Notes: generated by a model from the sequence alone, not told the origin. A stretch of 64,000 bases of DNA from Cunninghamia lanceolata (GCA_027924645.1 BSBN01000140.1:7942501-8006500), one strand, 5' to 3'. Shown: positions 1 to 12,040, counted from the first letter of the stretch. Translations and numbers: made by a program.

Positions 1-620
1 TTCATCTTTCTTTTGCTTCCCATCCTTGAGAAAAATGACTCTCTTTAGTTTTCCATACACACAACTTTCACAGAAATCCATATTAATATATTTTAGACCT
101 GGTAAAACTTTCTTAGAATGAAGTACCTTATACTATTTTCACTCATATGCCCAAGTCTGTTATGCCATAGTGTTATCTCAAAACCTACAACAACTATTTC
201 AGTCTCTTCCTGCGAACCTACATCAACTGTTCCTAAACCTGTTTGTTTTTTCTCTGCAACAGCTAAAGTAGAAGGAACAGTATGACCTATACAAAGATAT
301 AAGGTGCCCACTTTCACACTTTTTAATACTTTTAAGGCACCTTTTGAAACCTTCCAATTTTTATTAGTAAATGTAACAATGCAACCTTCTTCAGCTAGCT
401 TCCTTGCTGAAATTAAATTCCTATTGAGCCTTGGAACATGCCTTACCTCTTGTAGTAGCCAATGATTCCCATTCTGCAAGTTAATCTTGATTCTTCCCTT
501 TCCAACAATCTGACAGGGTTTGTTATCTCCCAAATAAGCTAGCCCAAAATCCCATAGACATAATCCAAAAAATAACTTCTATGAGGCATAGGATGAAATG
601 AGGCCCCTAGATCTTAAACC
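1..620 (-). pseudogene. Copia G protease remnant and GAG-pre-integrase domain
   Basis: Downstream of gag in the same element. The aspartic protease motif near 575-605 reads D-L-G-A-S instead of D-S/T-G-A-S and follows an in-frame stop. The stretch 533-93 is open and covers the protease C-terminal half (motif VPRLNRNLISARKL) and the integrase zinc-binding region, WHNRLGHMSE, with the matching CESC pair in another frame near 60-75. The domain order gag-PR-preIN is that of Copia. No functional product is expected. Confidence 0.75.
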
Positions 621-701
621 CATGAATCATCAGCATTATCTAGGGAATGAATCAAAGCATCATCTTCAGATTTATTACTTACCACATTTGCCTCCTTATT
701 G

Positions 702-1495
702 CCTTCTTGTTTGTCTCCTTCTTTATTCTTTTGAGACTAGTAATCATTTTTCAGATGACCTGGTTTCCCACAGTACCAACAATCCTTCTATCCTCTGGAT
801 TGGGATCTCTTATCCTTTGATTTTCCTTGTGAGTTCCCATGACCTCCAGAACCTTTTCCTCTATCCTTTGATCTGTCCCTACTTTCTACATTCAAAACAC
901 TACCTGATGTAGAGCCTCTTGACCTTTTCCATCTAATTTTCTTGCTAAGGATAACACCAACAACATCATCAAATTTCAAATTGTTTAAACTAGACACAAA
1001 GTTACTTATAGCCATTACCAAGCTATTCCAACTTTCTGGCAAAGAACATAATATCAAGAGATCCCTCACCTCTTCATCAAAACTTACTTTTACAGAAGTT
1101 AACTGACTAATAATCATATTAAACTCATTTAAATGATCTGTCACATATTTACTTTCAATCATTTTCAAATTAAACAAACGCTTCATGAGAAATACCTTAT
1201 TTGAGGCTAAGGGTTTTTCATACAATTTAGCCAAAGATTTCATCAGACCATCTGTTGTGTTCACTTCTATTATATTGAATGCCACTGATGGTGCTAGGCA
1301 CAACCAAATAGTTCCTAGTGCCTTTTTGTCCAAAAGTTCCCAATCCTCATCTGTCATTCCTATCAATTTCTTGGATACTCCTTCCAATAGCCTCCATAAA
1401 TCCTTCTGATAGAGATAATCCTCCATCTCCATATTTCATAATCTATAGTTCTGCCCATTGAATTTATCTACCTTCAATTTACCCTCATCCACCAT
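702..1495 (-). pseudogene. Copia G gag (UBN2-type nucleocapsid), decayed
   Basis: The expected start is ATG at 1495, giving MVDEGKLKVDKFNGQNY, a typical Copia gag N terminus. A TGA (1436-1438) sits where a Trp is normal. The frame is then open from 1432 to 788, with the gag landmark LCSLPESWNSL and a basic Ser/Lys/Gly-rich RNA-binding tail. After a stop comes a zinc knuckle, C-X2-C-X4-H-X4-Y, in which the last Cys has become Tyr, followed at once by TAG. In living elements gag forms the virus-like particle and binds RNA. This copy cannot make the full protein. Confidence 0.8.
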
Positions 1496-1561
1496 TGCTC
1501 CCACTCAACCATGAGACCTTCCTGCAGATGCTAATCAAACACAACCTACTCTAATACCACT

Positions 1562-2100
1562 TGTTAGGATTAGCCAACAGAAGATATCAATTACATAGAA
1601 ATAAAGATTAAACAAAGGATTGAAAATAAACAAAAATAATAAACAGTGAGAGACAAGTTTTAATGTGGTTCACCCAAACTCGGGCTACATCCACCAATAG
1701 AGAGTCCAATATTATTATCCAATAAATCAAACCGATTACAAAAAACAATCCTTGTAACTCAATACCGCTGCAAATGCTACAATACAATATCAACAAAAAA
1801 CCCTAACCTTTTGCCATTTTTATCACAACTTTTGTCAGTTACAAAATAGTGTTTTTTTTATGTTGGCCAATAAAAAAAAAACTCCCGATGCCTTAATAAA
1901 ATAATAAAAATCATGTGAGGTTTTAGGGGTGTTGCCCCAGAGCGCGCCAAGGGAACTACCCCTAGACCTTGCAAGGGGCGATGCCCCTTGACCCTATCTT
2001 GGGGGCATTGCCCCTTGACCCCATAGGAATTTGGGGGGAAACTGCACCAATAAAAGTGGAGTAAATTTAACCTCCAAGTCTGATTAGGCTCCATATAACA
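1562..2100 (-). repeat. 5' LTR of Copia element G
   Basis: 539-bp LTR. In plus orientation it begins TGTTAGGATT and ends CATATAACA. It is followed on its internal side by two spacer bases and a primer-binding site close to the initiator-Met consensus. The part near 1930-2030 is G+C-rich, with repeated GGGGCATTGCCCC-like words. The partner LTR is outside the window, so the duplication cannot be checked. Confidence 0.75.
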
Positions 2101-4340
2101 ATAGGTTTAGGTTTTGGGGATAAGGGTTTAGGGTTTAAGGCATAGTGTCAAGGATTGAGGGTTTAGGGATAGGGTTTAAGATCTAAGGTTTAAGGGTTGA
2201 AGGTTGAGGCTTTATGGATAGGATTTAGGGTTTAGGGATAAGGGATTAGGGTTTAAAGTATAGTGTCAAGGGTTGAGGCTTTAGGGATAGTGTTTAGGGT
2301 TTAGAGTTTAGGGTTAAAGGGTTTAGGGTTTAGGGTTTAAGGGTTGAGGTATTAAGAGTTTAAGGTTTGAGGGATTAGGGTTTAGGGTTGAGGGATTATG
2401 GCTTAATTTATAGTGTCGAGGGTTGAGGGTTTAGGGATAGGGTTTAGGATTTAAGGTTTAAAGGTTGAGGTTTGAAGCTTTAGGGATAGGGTTTAGGGTA
2501 TAGGGTTTAGGGTTTAAGGGTTGAGGGTTTGAGGATTGAGGTATTAAGGGTTTAAGTGATGAGGGATTAGGGTTTAAGGTATAGTGTCGACGGTTGAGGG
2601 TTTAGGGATAGGATTTAGGATTTAAAGTTTAAGGGTTGAGGGTTGAGGGTTTAGGTTTAAGGGATTAGGGTTTAAGGTATAGTGTTGAGGGTTGAGGGTT
2701 TGGGGACAAGGTTTAAGATTTAAGGTTTAAGGTTTGAGTTTTGAGGCTTTAGAGATAGGGTTTAGGGTTTAGGTTAAGGGATTAGGGTTTAAGGTATAGT
2801 GTTGAGGGTTAATGGTTTATGGATAAGGTTTAGAATTTAAGTTTTAAGGGTTGAGGGTTGAGGCTTTAGGGATAAGTGAGAGACCTAGATGGCTAAGGGT
2901 TGAGAGATGGGGGAGTGATGGGGGTGAGACAGATAGTGGAAGAGAGGGGTTGATAAGGGTTTAGGGTTTAAGGTTTAAGGTATAGTGTTAAGGGTTGAGG
3001 GTGTAGGGATAGAATTTAGGATTTAAGGTTTAATGGTTGAGGGTTGAGGCTTTACAAATAGTTTTTAGGGTTTAGGGTTAAGTGAGAAACCTAGATGGCT
3101 AAGGTTTGATAGATAAGGTAGAGATGGGGGTGAGGCAGATAGGGGAGGAGAGGGGTGGGTAATGGTTGAGGGTTTAAGGCTTTAAGGTTGAGGGATTATG
3201 GTTTTAGGTATAGTGTCGAGGGTTGAGTGTTTAGGGATAGCATTTAAGATTTAAGGTTTAAGGGTTGAGGGTTGAGGCTTTAGGGATATGGTTTAGGGTT
3301 TATAGTTAACTAAGCTACCTAGATGGCTAATGGTTGAGAGATAGGGGAGAGATAGGGGTTAGACAAATAGGGGAGGAGAGGGGTGGATAAGGGTTGAGGG
3401 TTTTAGACTTTAGGGTTCAGGGATTAGGGTTCAAGGTATAGTGTCAAGGGTTAAGTGTTTAGGGATAGGGTTTAGGATTTAAGGTTTAAGGGTTGAGGAT
3501 TGAGGATTTAGGGATAGGGTTTAGGGTTTAGGGTTAAGGGATTAGGTTTTAAGGTATAGTTTTGATGGTTGAGGGTTTAGGAATAGGGTTTAAGGTTTAG
3601 GGTTAAATGAGAGATCTAGATGGGTAATGGTTGAGAGATAGGGGATAAATGGAGTGATGTTAATAGGGGAGGAGAGGGGTAGATAAGGATTGAGGGTTTA
3701 AGGCTTTAGGATTGAGGGATTAGGGTTTATGGTTGAGGGATTAGGGTTTAAGTTGTAGTGTTAAGGGTTTAGGGTTTAGGGATAGGGTTTTTGATTTGAG
3801 TTTTAAGGGTTGAGGGTTTAGGCTTTAGGGATAGGGTTTAGGGTTAAGTGAGAGACCTAGATGGCTAAGGGTTGAGAGATAGGGGAGAGATGGGGGTGAG
3901 GTAGATAGGGGAGGAGAGGGGTGGATAAGGGTTGAGGGTTTAAGGCTTTAGGGTTGAGAGATTAGAGTTTAGGGTTGAGAGATTAGGGTTTAAGGTATAG
4001 TGTTTAGGGATAGGGCTTAGGATTTAAGGTTTAAGGGTTGAGGGTTGAGGTTTTAGGGATAGGGTTTAGGGTTTAGGGTTAAGGGATTAGGGTTTAAGGT
4101 ATAGTGTCAAGGGTTGAGGGTTTAGGGATAAGGTTTACGGTTTAGGGTTTAGGGTTAAGTGAGAGACCTAGTTGGCTAAGATTTGAGAGATAGGGAAGAG
4201 ATGGGGGTGAGGTAGATAGGGGAGGAGAGGGGTGGATAAGGGTTGAGGGTTTAAGGTTGAGGGATTAGGGTATAAGGTATAGTGTTGAGGGTTGAGGGTT
4301 TATGGATAGGGTTTAGGATTTAGGATTTAAGGACAGATGG
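2101..4340 (+). repeat. Degenerate telomere-like (TTTAGGG) minisatellite with higher-order pattern
   Basis: About 2.2 kb built from variants of TTTAGGG (TTTAAGG, GTTGAGGG, TTTAGGGATAGGG), the plant telomere unit in degenerate form. Two longer landmarks recur: AAGGTATAGTGTCAAGGGTT-like words about 14 times from 2140 to 4275, and AGTGAGAGACCTAGATGGCT-like words six times (near 2875, 3091, 3310, 3605, 3845, 4155), the latter about 215-310 bp apart. This is an interstitial array, since ordinary sequence continues on both sides. There is no coding content. Confidence 0.85.
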
Positions 4341-4500
4341 AGAGATAGATAAGGAGTGACTAAGAGACGTAGAGAGGGGAGAGGTAGAGAGGTGAGGGGG
4401 AGATAGAGGTGAGAGATAGAGAGGTGAGGGGAGAGATAGAAGAAAATGAGAGAGTGAAGTTGACAACTTGAGGGAAAGATGGGTAGGGAGGAGGTCGAGA
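4341..4500 (+). repeat. Purine-rich GA/GGA low-complexity tract
   Basis: About 160 bp of almost pure purine (GAGAGATAGAGAGGTGAGGGG-like words) following the telomere-like array. The open frame on the opposite strand (a run of Ser/Leu/Pro) is a by-product of this composition and is not a gene. Confidence 0.7.
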
Positions 4501-6479
4501 AATGAATAATACAAAGTTTTTTATAGAAAGCTAAAATGTGCTCTCATTATAATGCGATTGCATTTTGTCTTGCTATTCAAATAGTAAAACAGCCAGGACA
4601 CCCGTGATCCAGGCCCACATACTCTGTTTTCTTCCGGTTATACATGTGTTCCAACAAAAAAAAGCTTTTTCATGTTGTTGGGAAGTACACATGCACATTT
4701 TTCACATTCTACCACCTTTGCATGAACTTTCCACCACCTTTTTCTGGTTTTCCAACTTAAGGAGGAAATAACATAGTTTTCACATCAAATTTGAAATATA
4801 TCAATGCAAGTTTGAATTTTTGTAGTATTGCAATGTTAATTGTGATTGAATTGTAGAAATTTAACATTATACATTGGTTAATTGTATTGTTATTAGTAAT
4901 TCGATTTGAGTGTTATACAATTGAACATTGAAAAAGAAGCAAGTGGTGAAAAACTCAAATTACTGAGGAGTTTGATGCAAGAAGAAAAAAAGACTACATA
5001 ATTGGGTACTCTCTCCATTCAAATATTTGTTTTTTAGCATGTCAAGTCTTTACACATGTTTTCTACATTTTCCTTAATTCTATTATGTTTCTTTACCATG
5101 CCTTATCATACATGTTTATATCACATGAATGGTTTATATATTTTGTGTTTATAGTTCACGTGCCTTGTCTATGCTTCCACATTTTGCATACATATCTAAT
5201 AGGGAATTTGTAGTCTGAGTTATTAAGGAATTTGCAGACCATATTTGTACTGATAGACCATCTACAAATATCTATTGAAGCATGGATTTATAATGCAAAT
5301 ATGGACACCATCAACAAAAAATATTTGTATTAACAAAATATCGATATAGAGATACATCAATATCTACCGATATAAGTATAACATATATACAAAATAGCCA
5401 TATAGGCTTACAAGAATGTCATAGAGGCATACAATGTCAACTATATGCAATACAAAATATATGTTCACAAATGCCATATAGGCATACAATAAAGAAACCC
5501 AATAAAAAGTCATTTCCCTTTGGGTGAAGAAAATAGATCATGGGTAGCTTTTGATCTTCGAGGGAATAGAGACACATATTATATTGGTCTACTATGAACC
5601 CGAGGGCTGTTCCTCCTATTTAGTTTTTCATGGCGCTATATCTATTACAATAAAAGGTATAGACATTAATATATAGAAATTAAATTATAAAAAATGAAAT
5701 ATTTAACAAAATAATGACTTATCACTGCCAGATAATCTCTCTCCTCATTTGCCTCAGTACCAAGATTAGGCTTTGGTGTTGTAAAGTCCTATAGAAACCA
5801 TCTAGATAGAAATTAAATTTCAAATCAATAATCATTTGATTTTTCAATAATAAAAACTATAACAATGAATGTAATTTGAAATTTACTAATCTGCCTCATA
5901 CCCCCAACAAAGGCATGGAGTTGTCAATCATGGAAGACACACCATGTTCTATTTCTCTATGAACTTCGGGAGGTGTCTCTACTTGCATCATCTAAAAATA
6001 AAACAACATTATTCAATTATGAAAACTAGAATAGTGATGCAAGCCATGGCTCCTAACATACACACATGTTCACCTAAACATGGAAGTACACATAATAAAG
6101 CACACAAGTCACATGCATATATACAGATTAGATGAAGATTCATATGAGGATTCATGACTATTGTGTGGTATAAGGATCAACAAAGGAGGCACCATAGTAA
6201 CATCAAATTTTAGGCTTAAGAAGTTAGAGAGGGAGTGAGGGTGTTAGTTTAGGTTTAGGTTGGTGGTAGGGTGGGGTAGGGTAGTGCTCAAATTTTTGTT
6301 TGTTTGGTAGTGAAGGAGGTAGGACAATGCCTAAGCTAGAGGGTTTCAATATGTCAGGAAAACATTGGTGATGGTCCAAATGAGGGACAAAACAAGGGAT
6401 ACAAGAATGGCACTAGAAATCATAGACATTAGTTAAGTTATGGGTTTATGAGAAGGAGGAATATCAAAAGTTTTTGAGA

Positions 6480-7700
6480 TAATAGGAGGGAGGAAAGATA
6501 CCTGACAAGAAAAACCTTATTTTAAAAATTAATTATCATTTTCTTTGTCTTCAGGTTTGTCAGGGGGTGGGTTAGAAGCAAACTAGGTCTGGGATATTTG
6601 GTAGGGTTAGATTAGGAAATAGGTAGGGTAGATATGGGTTGGTTAATAGGTTAGGTGTAGTATTGGGGAAGTTTCTTATTCCTACTTTTAGAAGTCGATG
6701 GAGAAAGGTCCTATAGTTTTTCTTTTACATTATCTTGGAGGGGTGTTAGAGGGTAGATAAAAGTCAATGAGGAAGGTGAAGTAGTAATAGGTGGATATAT
6801 GGTGGGGAAGATAGGGGCATAGCTAGTGGAGTAGGTGAAGTAATAGAAATAGGTTGTAGGGTTGGGGCAGAAATGCATTTAGAGGCATAAGATAGGTAAA
6901 GATGAAAGAGAGAATTGGTATGAGGTTGAGGTCGACCAGAAGGGGTTGACAAAAAATAATCTAAGGAGAAGTGTCTTAAGGTAACAACTAGTTTATATGG
7001 GCTATGAGAAATGGTGAAGACATTACCATCATGGAGAACTGAAGGCACTAGTGGATGACAATTTAGGGACAACCCACATTGAAATGAGCCAAGGATGACC
7101 TAAGAGAATAGATAGTGGTATGAGGTAGGGATGATATGACATGAGACATCTAGGCATTTAGGTCCTACCTAGATTAGTAGGATGAGGGAGCCAAAAGTAG
7201 GTATAAAAGTGTCATTATGTGTGAACTAGGAGATATCTGAGGGGGATAAAAATCTCTTTGCAACCCAGTGATGTATAAGCATTGCTCTATAATTGCATTA
7301 ATTCCACCTTGATGTATAAGTGTTCCACCTTGATTCAACTATCATTTTATAGTGGACTTGTGCTTCAATCTATAGAGGATCGTTTAATCATCAGTAGGCA
7401 CATTGTCAAGCAAGAAGGGATGGTAGGTGTAGGAGTGGGTTCAACAATGAAATTATAAGGTTAAATGTCTAATTTTCCTATCATCTCAAAGAATATAGTA
7501 GTATTAAAGTAAGGGTCCTCATTAGACATAGGTAGGTTATATGTAGGATCAAATATAGGTATGGAAGAAATTGAGCCAATAGCATTGACATAGTTTTTAG
7601 GGGATGGGGTTAGTGTAGATTTGAAGATTTTGGCTAGGGGTGACTTGTTTGCCCCATAATTAATACCTAAAACCTAGATGATGTTGGAGTCAATCATATG
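6480..7700 (-). pseudogene. Gypsy-like protease-region remnant
   Basis: Minus-strand remnant inside the long intron of the preceding gene. Near 7040-7110 it reads SILLGHPWLISM in one frame and, after a frame change, VPSVLHDGNVFTI. This matches the well-known end of plant Ty3/gypsy retropepsins (LLGRPW...VPS.LH...K). An open stretch upstream (about 7680-7380, with SSIPIFDPTYNLPMSNEDPY) may be the inter-domain linker. The reading frame is broken many times. No LTRs were found, so it is an old fragment. Confidence 0.45.
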
Positions 7701-7883
7701 GTAGATAAGATGTCATAGGCTCATGCCCCTCTCTGGTGTCATGTCCTAGGGCTTGGTGATACTAGAAAAAACCTTTGGGAGCATACATCTTTAAAAGGGG
7801 AAGAATTATTTCAAGGGGTCTAATTAGTGGTAATTGGATGAGTTTATTAGAGAGAAAAATTGTCCAAGAATAGTGTGGAGGGG

Positions 7884-8044
7884 ATCAACAAGCTTTGGTA
7901 GACATGTATGGAAAATGTGGTAGCATAGACAAGGTCGTGAGATATTTGAAAAGATGCCTCAAAGAAATGTGGTCTCATGGTGATGTCCTTGTCTATGCAT
8001 TTTCTTGTCATGGCATTCCATGAGACAACATTTCTTTGAGGCAT
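7884..8044 (+). pseudogene. PPR-gene fragment with an inverted duplicate of its own motif
   Basis: Plus strand 7890-7980 gives ALVDMYGKCGSIDK and, one frame over, IFEKMPQRNVVSW: the canonical linker of plant pentatricopeptide-repeat (PLS-type) proteins, which bind organellar RNA. The same words return on the minus strand from 8044 (MPQRNVVSWNAM). The two 27-bp arms, 7954-7980 and 8018-8044, are inverted copies with one mismatch around a 37-nt loop. The fragment is far too short to act as a gene. It probably arose by capture and inverted duplication of a PPR exon piece. Confidence 0.7.
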
Positions 8045-9822
8045 TTTTTCAAAAAACTATATTGTAATTGAAATTTTATCATATATCAACATCTAGTTAT
8101 TAGTTATGCCATGTCTAGTAATTCTTTGAGTTTGAAAGATGTGCAATGTAATGTAATCAATGATATGAATATAAACTGCAAAAATCTAGTAAGTATAATT
8201 CATTAGTTAGACTATTTATTTTATTACCTGAGTGAATCTTTGAACTCCACCACCACTGGGAGGTGTTGCTGTGAAATCTCCAAGATTAACCTATTCAACA
8301 TCCAAAATCAAATATTAGAATACCTTTCATATAACAATTCTATTCACATGTCATATTTATAATTGTGTACTAGTTACATACCTTGGAAGTAGATGTCATA
8401 GTGTAATATGAAGGTGGAGAACTGCTAAAAACTGAATGAATGCTATGACCTCGAAATTTCATTAAAATCATCAAACTAAATTACTCAATCTTGCATTTCA
8501 AAAATGAAATTTAATAAATTAAATTCAATGAACTTGCTAACATTTAACCAAGTATCAAAGCCGAAAGTCTCACTCGGGAGGGAATATGTCATCACCATCT
8601 AGTCAGCTACAGATGTAGCATGTGTACCTACATCCTGACTATCCATGGGGTCATAACCATAGGCTAACCTAAAAGCCCAACAAGTATGGGGTGGAACCCT
8701 ACTCCTTGAAGTCTCCCCAGCCCATGCTCTATTGCAGGTCTAGCATGCTCTATGATGCTTTGGGTCAAAGAACTAATGGATTGAAGTGTCTTGACCTTAG
8801 CACTCTCCTTCACAATGGAAGGGATAGAAATGTACTCATGGACTGGTCTGGTGAGTGCTCATCTTGATCGTCGTTGTGGGTCAACATGTACCCTTGGTCT
8901 ATCCTGTACTGACCCCCCACCTCTACCCTAGAAGTCTCGCATATCAAAATAGTTTGACACTTTATTTTTGACAAACTCACTGTAGAGTTTCCTCAAAAAA
9001 TATTGTCAGACCTCATTGTTGTTGCATGGAGGATGGTCAAAAACTATCCATAACCTCTACCCAAAATGGTCCTTTATTGCTTGGTTGTTGCACCAATAGA
9101 TATGGTACCTCTTACATGTAAGGGGTAGAGGATGATTTTTTTGTGGGTCTATGAAAATGGAACACAAGTCCAAATTTGTAATTTTTTCATTTTTGACTTG
9201 TTCATAGGAAAAATTGTCTGCATAGAAATCTCTAAATTCTCTCCTCTCTTTTGACCAACTAGAGATTGCTTGCTAATTGAATCTTGATTTGATAACATAG
9301 ATTCAAGAGATTGAGCAAACATGGATCTAGGTGAGGTTAAAGTTGCATGATCTTTCAACCTTGCAATTATGTCATTTTACTAATTTCAATTTGCCCCATT
9401 AAATTTTCTTGTGTTCTAGGGGCATAGTAAGAAATGAATGGAGGTTTTTGTTGTTGGGGCTATTCTTCAGCAAGTATTTGTTGTTCAGGTGATAGAGGAT
9501 TTTAAGGATTTAGCAAGAGGAGGAGGAGGTGCATTATCAATTCCTTAAATTAAAGAAATTTACATAAAAAAACTACTTAAACCTACCTATTTAGGAACAA
9601 ATTCACACAAAAAAGAAAATAGAACTTACTCCTTTGGCCTCTTGAACATTGTGACAGTATTTTGATGATGAATCAATGATAAATTACTGACGATATGCCC
9701 TCCGATAATGCGAGTGTGCTCTCCTCTATTTGCAAGCCACGAGTTTTCTAGAAAATGGAATGAAACAATGATAGTAATGTAGTTTTTTTAGAGATGAACA
9801 TAACGTGGTCGTGTTATAATAT

Positions 9823-9842
9823 GAGCACATTATAATGTGCTC
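9823..9842. repeat. Perfect 20-bp palindrome
   Basis: GAGCACATTATAATGTGCTC is its own reverse complement. It lies in the right-hand end-like region of the candidate DNA element and shares the GTGCTC word with the left end at 4535. Confidence 0.8.
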
Positions 9843-9954
9843 TTGTTATTGCTTAGAATTTTCTTAAAAAATTTGGCTACTTTTTGGCCCCCCAAAGTTT
9901 TACACCCACCCCTATATTAGTATTCAAAACACAGATACATCTCTAGTCATCAAG

Positions 9955-12040
9955 TGAATACCTTGTAGGCATTTGTTTAACCCTTTTAGATCTTCAAACA
10001 AGCTGAGTCAGAGTTTCTTCCTCCTCTTCTAAAGATTCAAAGCTAGATGAGCTCTCTTCAACTTCTTGTTTGTCTAGGGGTCTCAATTCAACTTTCTTAA
10101 GTGTAGAAGGGAGTTGAATCACATCTTTCTATTCACTTTGTTTTTCCTTGAATGTAATAGAAGAAGGTTTAGTTTCCCTAAAATAACACTTCTACTATAT
10201 ATTACATTCTATGCAATAAGGTCCTAAATCTTTTATCCTTTCACACCATAACTATACCCGATGAAGATACATTTTACAACCTTGTTCTTCAACTTTGTTC
10301 CCTTCTCCTTAAGCACATGTGAATATGCCTCACAACTAAAAGCTATAAGATATCTTAGTGAAGGCTTGGGCCCTACCCATGCCTCCATAGGCATTTTATC
10401 AACAAGATTTGATTTAGGAGACATGTTAATCAAGTAGCAAGTACTGGAATTAGCTTCAACCAAAAACCTTTGTTCTAGACCAGCACCACTAACCATACTC
10501 CTAGCATTCTCCATCAACGTCTTCTTCATTCTTTCTATAACTACATTCTTCTATGGAGAATATGGAGTTGTCTTTTGTCTCTGAATCCCATAATCTTTAC
10601 AGCATCTATCAAAATCATTAAAGAAAAATTCACCACCATTATCCATTCTAAAAAAAAATTCTTTCCAATATAAAATTCAACCATTGCTTTATATTCTTTA
10701 AATCAACTAAAACCTTCAAATTTAATCTTTAGAAAATATACCCATGTCCTTCTGCTATAATCATTAATAAATGAAACATAATGTGTGGATTTTCTAATGG
10801 AAGGAATGTCTTCAAGAAAAAACACATCAAAATGAATAAGATCCAATACATTACAAGATTAATGAGAACTCAAGTAAAACTATGCAATGCTCACAAAAAT
10901 CAAAATCAAAATTACAATTAGTCAACCCTTTAACGAGCTTTTTTTTTCAAGGTCCTTGGACCCTATTCTCCAATGGGGTATAATCTTTGGTGCCATAACA
11001 TAGTCGTCTTTGCAGGAAATTTTGATTTAGAAGAAAGAGTACCCTTAGGTATCTAAAATCCACATGTGACCATCCACTAAAACTGAAACCCTCTCCTTTT
11101 CCAATAAAGTAGTCATAGTACTATTGCACTAAATAGTGTATGTATCAAGCTTATAGAATGTGCCAAATCTAACACATCTAGTGATTGCCATAGCACCTAT
11201 GACCATCTTGCATCCTATATTAGAAAAGACTACCTACACATCCGCATCTATTAGTTTCTTCACCAATAATAAATTTCATGCTAATCCAGGGATATGTAAC
11301 ACACAATTAATCATTTTTACTCTACAGTTAGGAAATTTGATTTTAAGTTTACCATGATCAACAATATTTAATTGAGAATCATCACCCAAGTACACCTTAC
11401 CTCCATCAAATTCTTTATATTTAGGAAACCAATTTCTATTAAGGGTCATATGGAAAGATGCACCTAAGTCAATTAGACATGCATCATTACCTACGTGAGT
11501 GGCCAAAGTTGCAAAGAATGCATCACCATCTTCCTTCTTAGACTGAGAATCATAATAAACAAATTTCTATTTCTTCTTATTTTATTCTTTGTAGTCCTTA
11601 CAGAAGTGTCTAGGCTTATTGCAGTTCTAGCAAATAACTTTAGACTTTTTAAAGATTTGGATCTCCCCTTGGAGTTGGATTTGTCACACTTAGAACTTGT
11701 TCTTCTTGCCTTTTTCTTTAGGTCTTCCATGAACATTGAGGGCTTATTTGACACCGATGGATACCTTCCTTCCCATCTCTTCAGAAAGCAAATAACCCAC
11801 AACATCTTCAACTTTCAAGATAATAGAAGTACTTCCAATAACCATAACAAGAGTATCCCATGAATTAGGTAAAGAACAAAGCAGGATCTAACATCTCTCC
11901 TCATCATCTATTTCTACACCAACTAATGCCAATTGAGCCACCAACATATTAAATGATTCTAGGTGGTATACAATTCATCCACCCTCTTCCATTATCAAGG
12001 AATACAATTTCTTCCTCAAGGAAAAGAGTTATGCATTAAA
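9955..12040 (-). pseudogene. Copia element K fragment (gag-PR-integrase), no LTRs
   Basis: Read from right to left: the gag C-terminal half (near 11990-11700, LCSLPNSWDTLVMV), a zinc knuckle with its last Cys changed to Tyr and an internal stop (near 11610-11640), a protease with D-L-G-A-S (11460-11480), and the integrase core and C-terminal part (10529-10233, MENARSMVSGAGLEQ and KCIFIGYSYGVKG). Below 10230 an acidic linker (EEEEE-like) leads to the end near 9955. RT and RNase H are absent. Multiple stops show it is dead. The deletion may predate the neighbouring element at 4515-9890. Confidence 0.8.

Larger units (their letters stand above)
1..2100 (-). mobile_element. Copia LTR retrotransposon G, 5' part only
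   Basis: Minus-strand Ty1/copia element running off the left edge. From its 5' end it shows an LTR (1562-2100), a primer-binding site (1545-1559, minus-strand TGGTATTAGAG), gag, a protease remnant and a GAG-pre-integrase domain reaching base 1. Integrase core, RT, RNase H and the 3' LTR lie outside the window. Stops and frame breaks make it non-functional. The 5-bp terminal inverted repeat of the LTR (TGTTA/TAACA) supports the outer boundary at 2100. Confidence 0.85.
5490..9716 (-). pseudogene. Unidentified spliced gene, decayed (at least seven exon-like blocks)
   Basis: Several short blocks stay open and are bounded by GT..AG on the minus strand: one ending at 9630 (donor GTAAGT), one beginning at 9543, then 8449-8382 (donor GTATGT), 8290-8228 (exactly 21 codons, donor GTAATA), 5991-5902 (exactly 30 codons, starting MMQVETPPEVHREIEH), 5801-5726, and one starting at 5641 with a basic segment (RRSKATHDL). 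The large block 9540-8560 carries many stops. Proline/serine-rich and basic parts look like a nuclear protein. I do not recognise the family; a transposon-encoded protein is possible because of the inverted ends around it. The intron between 8228 and 5991 is swollen by other repeats. Confidence 0.4.
4515..9890 (-). mobile_element. Candidate DNA transposon with inverted ends and a spliced gene
   Basis: The sequence at 4515-4575 and the reverse complement of 9790-9890 share an order of words: CAAA(G/T)TTTTTTA, AGAAA, CTAA, then GTGCTC followed by ATTATAA and CGA. Further GTGCTCTC words lie at 9710 and 9838, as subterminal repeats would. Between them lies a decayed multi-exon minus-strand gene. 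I could not find a clear target duplication and cannot assign a superfamily. Alternatively the similarity marks two inverted copies of a short repeat. Confidence 0.35.

Noticed and set aside
2101..4340. A true chromosome end
   Set aside because: The units are degenerate and unique sequence continues on both sides.
4320..4514. 64-residue minus-strand frame rich in Ser, Leu and Pro
   Set aside because: It is the antisense of a purine tract; composition alone explains it.
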